DNA of 64,000 bases from a virus: the IMG/VR virus record IMGVR_UViG_3300009105_000002, positions 1-64,000 of that record. One strand, given 5' to 3'. The notes below the pieces were generated by a model that was not told the origin of the DNA, made no database searches, and was given only the letters and a program-made list of their open reading frames with translations. Position 1 is the stretch's first letter; every line of letters starts with the position of its first letter. Positions 42,543 through 51,261 of this stretch are shown piece by piece. Both the position numbers and the translations under genes were made by a program.

Positions 42543-42618
42543 GTAGCGCCGAGAAGGCAGTACGGAGATTAAGCCGTCAGGAGTAGGCCGCAAGGTCGAT
42601 TAAAACCGTAAGGGCTAC
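42543..42618 (+). ncRNA. Three-way-junction RNA candidate
   Basis: GTAGCGCC (42543-42550) closes with GGGCTAC (42612-42618, one bulge). Two inner hairpins are ACGG/CCGT (42562-42577) and GGCC-GCAA-GGTC (42586-42597), the latter with a GNRA tetraloop. No open frame of weight covers it on the plus strand. It ends 42 bp before the second DnaA box element. Confidence 0.4.
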
Positions 42619-42659
42619 AAAGCAAGGGCAAAATAGCTTGCTTGGCGTGACTTGGGTAA

Positions 42660-42767
42660 AGTGTTATCCACACGATTCTAACAATATATCGTAACTTGTT
42701 GAAAGACTTACAGTTACGCATATATTTTTTAAATACCCAAGTTAACATAAGATACATTATAGGCGGT
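42660..42767 (+). repeat. Element copy 2: DnaA box, inverted repeat, dif-like XerC/XerD site (right boundary of phage 1)
   Basis: TTATCCACA (42664-42672), then CGTAACT ... AGTTACG as an inverted repeat (42690-42719), then AGTTAACATAA (42740-42750), GATACA, TTATAGGCGGT (42757-42767). This is the partner of 381-488. The XerC-like arm here is closer to known dif arms than the left copy. The repeat-to-repeat distance is 42,279 bp. Confidence 0.7.
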
Positions 42768-42779
42768 TCGGACATACCA

Positions 42780-42808
42780 ATATTACCACAAGCCTTTATG
42801 TTTGTCAA
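42780..42808 (-). promoter_or_regulatory. Strong sigma70-like promoter reading toward the dif-like site
   Basis: On the minus strand TTGACA, 17 bases, TAATAT. It points left across the dif-like site, the inverted repeat and the RNA candidate. No likely protein lies downstream on this strand (the 81-residue frame looks like a shadow), so an untranslated transcript is possible. Confidence 0.6.
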
Positions 42809-42827
42809 GGGCAAGCTAAAAAAATCA

Positions 42828-43103
42828 CTACCTTCCTTTTAGATAATAACCCTGATGGGCGTCTTTTTCCTGACGATTACCGTTATTACCAAGCAACTCA
42901 AAGATCCTACCTCTCCATTTCTTGATTTTGCTCGATAATGGCAAATCAGGAAACTCAACCTGCAGCTCTGAATAGAAAAGCCTTGTAAGTTGGCTTACAG
43001 AAATGTGGTTGAATTTGCAGAACTCCACTACGTAGTCCTTTAGCCATACAGGTAGTGTTACAACAATCTTCACGGTTTCAGTCTCATAGCGACTCATTAC
43101 CAT
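42828..43103 (-). CDS. Ribbon-helix-helix-like phage 2 regulator
   Basis: ATG at 43103 has AAAGGAGAG upstream at good spacing; a GTG at 43112 is too close to it. The 91-residue product has TVKIVVTLPVWLKDYVVEFCKFNHISVSQLTRLFYSEL, a strand plus two helices. It may control phage 2 or the transcript that crosses the dif-like site. Confidence 0.6.
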   Translation of the reverse strand: MVMSRYETETVKIVVTLPVWLKDYVVEFCKFNHISVSQLTRLFYSELQVEFPDLPLSSKIKKWRGRIFELLGNNGNRQEKDAHQGYYLKGR

Positions 43104-43144
43104 TGGTATCACTCTCCTTTTGGACTTGTGGCAGAGAATAAGTT

Positions 43145-43306
43145 TTATTTAAATCTTTTTCGATAAGCAAGAAAATTAGCAAGGGCCTTCCGCATGATGT
43201 CGCTTTCGTTCCAACCCATTTCCTTTGCTAATTTCGCAACGCGCTTCTTTTGCTTTTTAGGAAGGCGAAATGTTATTTTGGAATGGTAGTTTGTGATGTC
43301 TGTCAT
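43145..43306 (-). CDS. Ribbon-helix-helix (Arc/CopG-like) regulator
   Basis: ATG 43306 gives MTDITNYHSKITFRLPKKQK, then a basic RHH fold (KRVAKLAKEMGWNESDIMRKALANFLAYRKRFK). The promoter -10 ends at 43317, so the transcript would begin about 3-5 bases before the ATG, nearly leaderless. The longer in-frame start at 43345 lies inside the promoter. Confidence 0.65.
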   Translation of the reverse strand: MTDITNYHSKITFRLPKKQKKRVAKLAKEMGWNESDIMRKALANFLAYRKRFK

Positions 43307-43316
43307 ATGTAAGACA

Positions 43317-43345
43317 AGTTTATCATATAACCATAACTTTGTCAA
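43317..43345 (-). promoter_or_regulatory. Sigma70-like promoter of the RHH gene, near-leaderless
   Basis: On the minus strand TTGACA, 17 bases, TAAACT, with the same -35 and -10 hexamers and spacing as the promoter at 42300. The ATG lies about 11 bases past the -10. Confidence 0.7.
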
Positions 43346-43353
43346 GAAAATTG

Positions 43354-43381
43354 TTGCTATTGAAAAAAGGCATGGTATAAT
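43354..43381 (+). promoter_or_regulatory. Promoter of the lipoprotein gene, possibly leaderless
   Basis: TTGCTA, 16 bases, TATAAT (43376-43381). The ATG follows at 43387, only 5 bases after the -10, so the transcript should start at or beside the ATG. Confidence 0.6.
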
Positions 43382-43386
43382 TAGAA

Positions 43387-44193
43387 ATGATGGGTAAATT
43401 TGGATTGTTATTACTCCTCTTGTTTTTTATAAGTGGTTGCGCTACGCTCAATTTTTCTGCCAATTATTATTCCCCTCCATCTAATTATAAAAGTGAAGTA
43501 AATAACTTGTGGACAGAAATAAATTCTAACTTTTCTCTAAAATATAAATACACATTACGCATTGTTGATGACAATGAATGTCAAATGCCGGGTATCCCCG
43601 AAAACGACAATGGAGTTGTTAAATTGCCAGTTAATTATTTAAAATATGTATATCAAAATTATTACGATAATAGATTTACGATATTAACATGTTTAATTGT
43701 TCATGAATTATGCCATAGTGAATATGATTTACCTGACAACCCACCAGAAACTCATTTCCAGACTGATTTAAAAGCAATTTCTTTGTTATCCTGCTATACT
43801 ACTATTTCAGCAGAAGATTATTACAAAAGCATATATGTAGTAAAAAACTATTGGTTTGCCCGCAAGGGTATTGCCGGACATGCCTTTAATGTTGGTTGGA
43901 ACGCTCTCCAAATAGTATCTTTAGTCAATGGAGGTTCTTATTGTTTTATGGATTGGTTTGCTACAGATTTAGATGTGCGCCTAAACCTATTATCAAGCAA
44001 ATATGAAAAAATGCCACCTTGTTTTGCTATTACCAAGGATTCTAAAAATAATACTAATTCAGAAAAATCAGATTTTAAGTTTGCTTTTAAAAAGACAGAC
44101 TACTATAAAATAGAAAGCTTAATTTATCCTGACTATACTGCGGGATTGGATGTATCTGAAAAAACAAGCATTAACATAGTGGGTGAAAAATAA
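43387..44193 (+). CDS. Lipoprotein with HExxH zinc metalloprotease motif
   Basis: The 268-residue protein opens MMGKFGLLLLLLFFISGCATL, a lipobox (ISGC) for lipid attachment. LTCLIVHELCHSEYDLPDN holds the HELCH zinc motif at about residues 108-112. The rest has no known domain. It lies alone on the plus strand at the left end of phage 2, with its own promoter, and converges on the polyvalent gene. It looks like a lysogenic-conversion gene acting at the cell envelope. Confidence 0.75.
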   Translation: MMGKFGLLLLLLFFISGCATLNFSANYYSPPSNYKSEVNNLWTEINSNFSLKYKYTLRIVDDNECQMPGIPENDNGVVKLPVNYLKYVYQNYYDNRFTILTCLIVHELCHSEYDLPDNPPETHFQTDLKAISLLSCYTTISAEDYYKSIYVVKNYWFARKGIAGHAFNVGWNALQIVSLVNGGSYCFMDWFATDLDVRLNLLSSKYEKMPPCFAITKDSKNNTNSEKSDFKFAFKKTDYYKIESLIYPDYTAGLDVSEKTSINIVGEK

Positions 44194-44196
44194 AAA

Positions 44197-47100
44197 CTAA
44201 GGGGAGATTTTAAGTTCCATGTATAGGGCTTTAACGTCTTCTTCTATTGGTTTATCGGCATCTCTGTATTTCTTTCGTAAAACAGGGAGAATTTCTTTTC
44301 TTTCATCATCAGTAGCTATCGAATAAACATTCAATCCTTCTTCAAGGGTGAGCCTTTTAAACGACTCCACGAAAGGAGTTAAGCGCGAATCTTTTGCAAG
44401 CTTCCTATAGCCGTCCCTCCCAAGCACCTCTATGGCCTCCTCTTTAATCTGCCATGGCCGAACCTCTCCTTTTCTGATTCTGTCTTTCTGCACCTTGCGA
44501 TACAAGGTTTTTGCAAAATCCGCTTCTGTGCGAGTAGTATCCGGCATCCTTTCAGAGATATAGCGATACATAAGTTTCTGCGCATTGCTCCGGGCAACAT
44601 AGGAAGGCGCCGCGATTATGCCGGTAATGGATATCAAAATATTTAACAGCGGATCAGGAGAGGTGAGTTGCATTCTTTCATAGTTCTTAAAAGAAAACGG
44701 TTTGGCGTAATTCTTTATGTGGATTGTCCTATCATAAAGTTGCTCCATTAAACCATCCTTTTCATCATAAAGCATGACATTATAAAAATCCTTATTCCTA
44801 AACTGCTCCATGGAAAGTCCGATTAGGGGGTGCCTTTTGCTGACAAATGTTTGTAAAGGCCTTGTAGCGTAGGCATATATATCCTTTGCGTAAGTAGGTA
44901 GAGATAACCGTTCGTCGGATCCATCGGGGTTCTTTCTGCCAGTTCTTGGGAAGAAATAGTCCCTTATTTCTCTTGGGCGCTCCCCTGACAAGACATATGT
45001 TGCAATTGCCCCTATGATCATATATACTATCATCGCGCCGATCCCATACGCCATTTTATGGCTTAATAGCTTATCTCCTGCTCTTATACGGGCTCCTGCA
45101 GTTCCTAAATCAACAGGTATGCCCCCATATTCCCTCCAAGAGCCCAAATTCCACCCTACCGACCTCACAGAGGCCATCAAAACGTCTTTTAAGGTCTTAT
45201 TCCAGAACAGGTTGTCATATATCAGCGATCCCATGCGGTTATCCACGCTATCCCATACCTTTGTAAGCATATACCACAATTGCTCGTCGTTTATTTCTCC
45301 GGAGGCAGCACGCTCCATTTCGCTTTGTGCGAGTTTAGAAAATAGCCCTAATTTGCCGGTAGGAACATACCACTCCATAATCGGCTTGGCAGCGGTTTCT
45401 AAAATGGATCCAAATATATTTAAAGGTAATTTCGCCATAGCAGCTATCTTCTCTATGCCCGATCCTACCAAAATATCCTTAAATGTCTTCTGTAACGCCT
45501 TGATTTGTTGGTTATAATAGAACACATCTATCCTATCTCTGCCTCCAGCTCTTATCATCGTATCTACTTTAAGCCTTAATTTCGGATCCTGTATAGTATC
45601 CATTTGTTGCTTATATGCCCTCTTAATCCGCGAGCCTTCCCATAAGACCTTAATAGGTGCTATTGGAAATGTAATCAAATCTTTCAATCCTTGATAGAGC
45701 TGTCCTTTTATAGTCAGTTTCCGAAGCCCTAATCCTACCGTAGAAGCCCAAACATCAGTAGTAACGTTTAAGCCGTGAAAAGCCGACAACGATAAATTGA
45801 CTTGATTTAGTATGTTTCCAAACCCCCTCACTAAGTTATATCCTGTCGCTATGAGCTTATTGTCGCTTGTCCTTAATCCCGGCGAAAGGTGATTATTTAT
45901 GATTAAAGCCACATCTTTAGGTGCGTAATAATGTCCCAACGTAGTGAACCCGGGTATCTTTATCTTGGCGTCAGCCTCCCCTAATACCAGAGAAGGTCTT
46001 ATGTCAAGGATCGGCCTTAATTGACCGTGCTCATTTAAAAACTTCGTGAATAATTCGTATATATCCGGCGCTAATTTCTTGAATTCCTCCGGCGCATGGA
46101 TCAGCGCTTCCAGTAAAACAGCCTCTTTTTCCCTGTATTTCCTTACATAGTTTTTATAACTCGCAGGTGCGTCTATACCTTTATACCTTGCATCGGCAAG
46201 CGCTCGCCATTGCTCGTTTATATTTTTTCTCCACTCAATCGCCTCTTTGGTAGGCTTTACTTCTTCTGTTCCTACCTTCTTGCCCTTGACATAGGTGTGG
46301 ACATAGGTGTCTTTATACGCCGTGAAAGTATTGAACAGGTTGAACCTATACCCTAAAATATGCCCTATTTCGTGGGCCAATACACTTTCCGGACTGGCAA
46401 ATTTAGTCCTTACTGTTGAAGGCCATTGCGCATACCCCCAACGAGTGCCTCCTATGGTTACAAACCTCTTGGTATCTATTTCAAGGGATTTCGCCACATC
46501 CATAAGTTGTTCCACTAAAATGCTGTCAAACGCCTCTTTCTTCGTTATCTCCGGAGGCATATAGACAGTAAAAGCGGTGTCGTTTATCTTTGCAAACCCT
46601 TGAGGTGGCGTCTTGCGAGAATATACAAACCGGATCATACCCCTATTTTTTAAATCCCTTATGACGTTTTGCGCCATTACATACCGGTCTACTTCGTGGA
46701 GTTTTAGCAATACAAGATCAACAGGATTATTGCTTACCGGTGTAAGCCCGGCCTCAAGGCCTTCTTTAATCGTCATATAAGTTCGTTCTTTAAGAAAACC
46801 CTTCGTGCCTTCCAACCTCTTTTTCCCCATAATCTTTGCTATCACGCCTTTTGCGTGCTCAAATCTCTCCCATATATGAGGAAAATAATTCTTATAAAAG
46901 TTTTGTAATTGCCCTTTCCCAAGATTTTGAACCGACTCTCGCCTTTCATCAAGGAGTTTTCTCATTACGTCGCTGAACGCTTGAAGTTTTTCATTTTCTT
47001 GAGGAAGGCCTTTTTCCATATTATCTATGAATTTATAACTATCCTCCTTGTTCATCCAAGTAAAGGCGCGGTGGGCTTTCTTTAACGCCTCAATAGCAGT

Positions 47101-50100
47101 AACGTCTTTATGTGCCAACTTCGCTAATCCACCCCGCATAACTTGAGAGGTTACTTGCGCGAGATTTGATACCGACGCCGGAGATAGGATTTTAAGAAAT
47201 TCCTTGATATAGTTTATTCTTTCAGGAGGAGGCATACCTGCCTCTACCTTTACTCTATCTGTTATTCTTACTTTTTCCTCTTTTGATTCGATCGTGCCGT
47301 ATCCTTTTGGTGCTTTAGAGGCGACAGATGAACCGCCTGCGCCACCGCCTTTGACCGGTTTTTTATAAAAACCCACTGTAACTCCATAAATAAAATCTTT
47401 ATCAGGTGTTTCTACGAATTCCCCCCCGATCAGTTCTAACCCTTTTTCTTTAGCTTTTTGTTGCAATATTTTAGGCGTCATATCCTCAGCATAATTAACT
47501 TTCTCCTGTGCTTCATATTCTCCAAATCCTGTGCCTGCGTAGCATTTATCACACCACCCCTCGACATATACATTGCCCTCCCAATAATTTATCTTATTGG
47601 GATTATTTACATCAGGAACTTTATCAGTAATTGCTTTAGCGCCCATCTCTTTACTTGGGGTTTCGGCGGCTTTCTCAACCCTCGGCTTAATATGTTCCTC
47701 TACTGCTTTTTCGGAAATCTCTACGCCCACACCCTTTCTGCCGGTAGCAACGGCTTGTTCTATCGTTACGCCGGAACCAGCGAAAGGATCAAAAACCACT
47801 TCGCCTTGTTCAGTAGTCATTTCGATCATAGCTTTTAACATCTTGCGGGGTTTCTCGGTTTGATATCCCCTCGGCCTCACAAGTTTAAAGTTAAGATTTT
47901 TTATAGGTTTTGTGAGTTTCCCGCTAAAATTAAAGACAATTATTCCTTCCGGCTCGATTATATCGCCCCTCATATTACGAACTCTTGTAATTCCGTCTTT
48001 TTGTAATTTAGTATATTCACCCTTACCGACGGCAATCATTTCTAATCTATTGAATACATCTGTATATCTCTGCATTTCCTTTAATCCGGATTTGGCTTGG
48101 GAATACATATAAATCAAAGGAGTATCTGATGTGCGCATTACTTGTCCAAGCCTTTCAACCATAGTATAAAATTGTTCAGGCGTTATATAGTCATACTTAA
48201 TCCCTCTATTGCCTCCGATAACTGCCGGTGTTTTATACGGGACGTCGAGGAATATCATATCAGCTTTAAATCCTTGATCTACGAGTTTCGGCACAATTTC
48301 AAGAGCATCGCCGGTATGTATATAGGCAACATCTCGCCCTTGATTACGCAGAACATATACGCCCTTACCTACTCTTTTAAACGTGCCTTCCTTGGCGCCT
48401 ACGCCTACGATCCTGCGAACATTAGGTTCGAGGATTTCAGTTTCTTTGGCTATCTGCTTTATGGATTTAGGTTCTTCCTTGACGGCTTCTTTGACTTTTT
48501 CTTTTTGAACGATCTTGCCTTTTTCAAATACAAACTCTTTTTGTGTAGCGTCGGGCTTTTCTGCTTTTAATTCTTTTATTAAATCTTTATGCTCAACCTG
48601 TTCCTCGGTAGGTCGGAGAGGCGTCGGAGACATTTTGGCTTCCGGCGCAAGGGAGGGTTTAACAATCCGTGCCTTATCCTCATTTAAAACTATAATCTGA
48701 TCTGCAAGAATTGCTTTGAAAAACTTATGGTCGGTTTCTTTTGCGATTTTCCGAACATTTTTAAAAACTACTGCGTCATACTTTTTAGCGAGTGCGTCAA
48801 AAAACTCTTTCTCTTGATGAAGTGCCGGATGTCCAACCTCTGCCTCGGCTTCCCTATATGCCTCAATACTGTCAACAACCTTTATCTTCGCCCCTTTATC
48901 TATCTCGTATTCAACAGACTCAAGGTTTTTTATTACCTGTTTTGCGCCTACCTTAGCCATCCATTTCTGCTTATCGTAATCATAAAAGGTTTCAGCACCA
49001 GCTTTTTTCAACTCTTTTAAATGTTCTAATCCCCCTACTTCAACAATTTTATCTTCGCCTTCCCTAATAGAAGTTTTTCCCCATATCCTATCTTCTAATG
49101 AAAGATATATCCTGTCCCCAGCAAATCTACCAAGTTTTTCCTCCCCTCCTAATGATCCTGTGCCGTGAATAGGTTTCTTGGTAAAATCAAACCTTTCCCC
49201 TCGTTCCAATGCTTCCTTGCCTTCTTTTGTTGTGAAATGTTTAGCGCGGAGAGGCTTTTCTTCTGATTCACCCGGTTGCTTTTCTGTTACCCATTCGGGT
49301 TCTCGTTCTGTATCTTTCTTGCTTGCGCCTTCAGGATCCCCCTCTGCTTCCCCAGCTCGTAGAGTTTTTTCAATCTCGGATTCTGAGACTTTTTCTTTCC
49401 TGAGTTGCTCTCGTTCTTCTCTGATTCGTTCTTCATTTCCGTATCCCTCCGATAGATTTTTGTAAATCTGTTCTTGCTTTTCTGTTAATTTTTCACCCTT
49501 CTCTTTCTTGTCTATTATATCAAGTGCTTTCTTTTTAGTCAAATTTGTCCAAGCATCTCTGAACCATTGCGGAAATGTAGATCCTTGACCAATCCATTCG
49601 CCTGTTTCTGTCTTTATGCGCTTGCCGGCTTCTCCCCTTTCTATCTCGGATTTCATACCCATAATTAAATCTTTTTCTTCTTGAGGGATTTTCGGTGCAG
49701 AAGGCTCCACTTCCTTAACCGGCTTAAACTTCTTCTCGCCCTCTTTAGCCCACTCTTTTACCCATTCAGGGATTTCGGGCTTCTCTTTTGCAGATTTAAC
49801 AATCTGATTATATTGTTTATCAATCAATCCGCGTGCAAATAATTCATCTATAATCCTATCTTCACTATAACCTCCTTCGCCCTCCCCGAAGGCATCGCCC
49901 TTTAAAAATGTTACCATTCTCCATAGGGGGGAATCTGGATTTTTTAATTCTATAGCTACTAACTCCCGTATTTGTTCTCTTTGTGATTCCTGCAATTTGT
50001 TGAATTTGTGATGGCGTCTTTCGTGCTCAGCTATATATTCTTTATCAGCAATGTTTTCTTTATTTATTATTATAACATTATCATTAGGGCTTATATCTCC

Positions 50101-51261
50101 CAAGTCAAAATCTATAACCCCTGCTCTCCGAGCCATAATAAGAGAATTGCCATCTATTGCCATACCACCCACTGGTCTTAAATTTCCCATTTGTTTGATT
50201 TGTGCAGGAGATAATTCTAATATTTTTTCCCCTCCCTCGCTTGATTTAATTTCAGGCTTAACCGGAGGTAGCGGAATAGGTTGAGGGGTAACAGCTTTGA
50301 CGGCTATCTTGGGCGGCGTAACTTTCACACCTTTTGCGGCTTGATCTAAAAGTTGTTGAGAGGGAGGCCCAAGTTCTATCGGCTTAACTACCTGCTGAAC
50401 ACCGGGTATATTGGCTGTTGGGCCGGTTATGGTTTGTCCGGCACCTGCTGTATATTCCGGAGTCGTTTTTACAATCTTATACATTTCCCTTGAAAGTCGA
50501 GATATTTTATCAAAGGTTCTTGGATCAAGCGTCCGCTTTAATTCCATTATGGCTTTTCTATCAAGAACACCTTGTTTTATGGCTCTATTTATATTGTCAC
50601 CAACCTCAAATGTAATTTCTTTTGCGTTCCGGATTTGCTTTACAGTTTCATATTTTGCGAATTTATAGGCAGAAGGGCTTACCGCCATAAGATATAGATA
50701 TCCAGAGGGGGTTCCTACGGCGTTCCCTAAAACTGATAATGCTTTTGAGGCACCGGGATTATATCCTAATTCATTGAATAATTGCTCATAACTATAAGGG
50801 TGTCCTTCATCTGCTTCGGCTAATCCTTGTCGCCAAAACCCCCTTACTCTTATGGGTGTTAATGGCTTAAAAGTTTGTCCGGAAATAGCTTTCCCCCACT
50901 CCTGCATTACTCTCGCTGATCCGCTTGACTCTCGGGTTTGTGCTGCACCAAGTTCTTTTAAAGGAAACGCTTTAGCCGGATAACTTAACCCGGCTGTCAA
51001 TACTTCGTGCATACCCATTTTAGGTATATTTGTGCCTTTGTATTTCTCGGGGGAAATCATTGGCATTAAGACTTTATTAAGGGCTATTTTTGAGGTTGAC
51101 TCTGCTGCTGGACGGAGTTTTTCCGGCACGGCTTCTTCTACCTTTTTGACAGAAGCCATCTGTTCTTCGCTTTCACGCAGATATTTTTTACGAGGATCTA
51201 TGTCTTCCCTGACAGGTTGGAACCCAGCAAGCCCTACTTCTTGAACGGGGATAAAAGGCAT
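44197..51261 (-). CDS. Giant phage polyvalent protein with methyltransferase and two HExxH motifs
   Basis: The 2354-residue protein has, in order: an N-terminal region (1-400) with low-complexity P/K-rich linkers; HERRH at about 414; a region with HGTGSLGGEEKLGRFAGDRIYLSLED (about 700) that may be ART-like; a winged helix (about 925-970); a methyltransferase with DVPYKTPA (about 1005) and DPFAGSGVTIEQA (about 1160); HEIGH at about 1631; and a hydrophobic segment (about 2070-2090, GIGAMIVYMIIGAIATYVL). The catalytic DPPY is DVPY here. Polyvalent proteins are packaged and injected with phage DNA to protect it. It is the last gene of the virion operon. Confidence 0.85.
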   Translation of the reverse strand: MPFIPVQEVGLAGFQPVREDIDPRKKYLRESEEQMASVKKVEEAVPEKLRPAAESTSKIALNKVLMPMISPEKYKGTNIPKMGMHEVLTAGLSYPAKAFPLKELGAAQTRESSGSARVMQEWGKAISGQTFKPLTPIRVRGFWRQGLAEADEGHPYSYEQLFNELGYNPGASKALSVLGNAVGTPSGYLYLMAVSPSAYKFAKYETVKQIRNAKEITFEVGDNINRAIKQGVLDRKAIMELKRTLDPRTFDKISRLSREMYKIVKTTPEYTAGAGQTITGPTANIPGVQQVVKPIELGPPSQQLLDQAAKGVKVTPPKIAVKAVTPQPIPLPPVKPEIKSSEGGEKILELSPAQIKQMGNLRPVGGMAIDGNSLIMARRAGVIDFDLGDISPNDNVIIINKENIADKEYIAEHERRHHKFNKLQESQREQIRELVAIELKNPDSPLWRMVTFLKGDAFGEGEGGYSEDRIIDELFARGLIDKQYNQIVKSAKEKPEIPEWVKEWAKEGEKKFKPVKEVEPSAPKIPQEEKDLIMGMKSEIERGEAGKRIKTETGEWIGQGSTFPQWFRDAWTNLTKKKALDIIDKKEKGEKLTEKQEQIYKNLSEGYGNEERIREEREQLRKEKVSESEIEKTLRAGEAEGDPEGASKKDTEREPEWVTEKQPGESEEKPLRAKHFTTKEGKEALERGERFDFTKKPIHGTGSLGGEEKLGRFAGDRIYLSLEDRIWGKTSIREGEDKIVEVGGLEHLKELKKAGAETFYDYDKQKWMAKVGAKQVIKNLESVEYEIDKGAKIKVVDSIEAYREAEAEVGHPALHQEKEFFDALAKKYDAVVFKNVRKIAKETDHKFFKAILADQIIVLNEDKARIVKPSLAPEAKMSPTPLRPTEEQVEHKDLIKELKAEKPDATQKEFVFEKGKIVQKEKVKEAVKEEPKSIKQIAKETEILEPNVRRIVGVGAKEGTFKRVGKGVYVLRNQGRDVAYIHTGDALEIVPKLVDQGFKADMIFLDVPYKTPAVIGGNRGIKYDYITPEQFYTMVERLGQVMRTSDTPLIYMYSQAKSGLKEMQRYTDVFNRLEMIAVGKGEYTKLQKDGITRVRNMRGDIIEPEGIIVFNFSGKLTKPIKNLNFKLVRPRGYQTEKPRKMLKAMIEMTTEQGEVVFDPFAGSGVTIEQAVATGRKGVGVEISEKAVEEHIKPRVEKAAETPSKEMGAKAITDKVPDVNNPNKINYWEGNVYVEGWCDKCYAGTGFGEYEAQEKVNYAEDMTPKILQQKAKEKGLELIGGEFVETPDKDFIYGVTVGFYKKPVKGGGAGGSSVASKAPKGYGTIESKEEKVRITDRVKVEAGMPPPERINYIKEFLKILSPASVSNLAQVTSQVMRGGLAKLAHKDVTAIEALKKAHRAFTWMNKEDSYKFIDNMEKGLPQENEKLQAFSDVMRKLLDERRESVQNLGKGQLQNFYKNYFPHIWERFEHAKGVIAKIMGKKRLEGTKGFLKERTYMTIKEGLEAGLTPVSNNPVDLVLLKLHEVDRYVMAQNVIRDLKNRGMIRFVYSRKTPPQGFAKINDTAFTVYMPPEITKKEAFDSILVEQLMDVAKSLEIDTKRFVTIGGTRWGYAQWPSTVRTKFASPESVLAHEIGHILGYRFNLFNTFTAYKDTYVHTYVKGKKVGTEEVKPTKEAIEWRKNINEQWRALADARYKGIDAPASYKNYVRKYREKEAVLLEALIHAPEEFKKLAPDIYELFTKFLNEHGQLRPILDIRPSLVLGEADAKIKIPGFTTLGHYYAPKDVALIINNHLSPGLRTSDNKLIATGYNLVRGFGNILNQVNLSLSAFHGLNVTTDVWASTVGLGLRKLTIKGQLYQGLKDLITFPIAPIKVLWEGSRIKRAYKQQMDTIQDPKLRLKVDTMIRAGGRDRIDVFYYNQQIKALQKTFKDILVGSGIEKIAAMAKLPLNIFGSILETAAKPIMEWYVPTGKLGLFSKLAQSEMERAASGEINDEQLWYMLTKVWDSVDNRMGSLIYDNLFWNKTLKDVLMASVRSVGWNLGSWREYGGIPVDLGTAGARIRAGDKLLSHKMAYGIGAMIVYMIIGAIATYVLSGERPREIRDYFFPRTGRKNPDGSDERLSLPTYAKDIYAYATRPLQTFVSKRHPLIGLSMEQFRNKDFYNVMLYDEKDGLMEQLYDRTIHIKNYAKPFSFKNYERMQLTSPDPLLNILISITGIIAAPSYVARSNAQKLMYRYISERMPDTTRTEADFAKTLYRKVQKDRIRKGEVRPWQIKEEAIEVLGRDGYRKLAKDSRLTPFVESFKRLTLEEGLNVYSIATDDERKEILPVLRKKYRDADKPIEEDVKALYMELKISP

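Noticed and set aside
42569-42814. 81-residue minus-strand frame across the dif-like site
   Set aside because: Its composition looks random, its start lies upstream of the promoter -35, and it covers the conserved DnaA box and palindrome, which explain the sequence better.
45014-50668. Long plus-strand open frames opposite the polyvalent gene
   Set aside because: They are antisense shadows of the 2354-residue gene, lack ribosome sites and family features.
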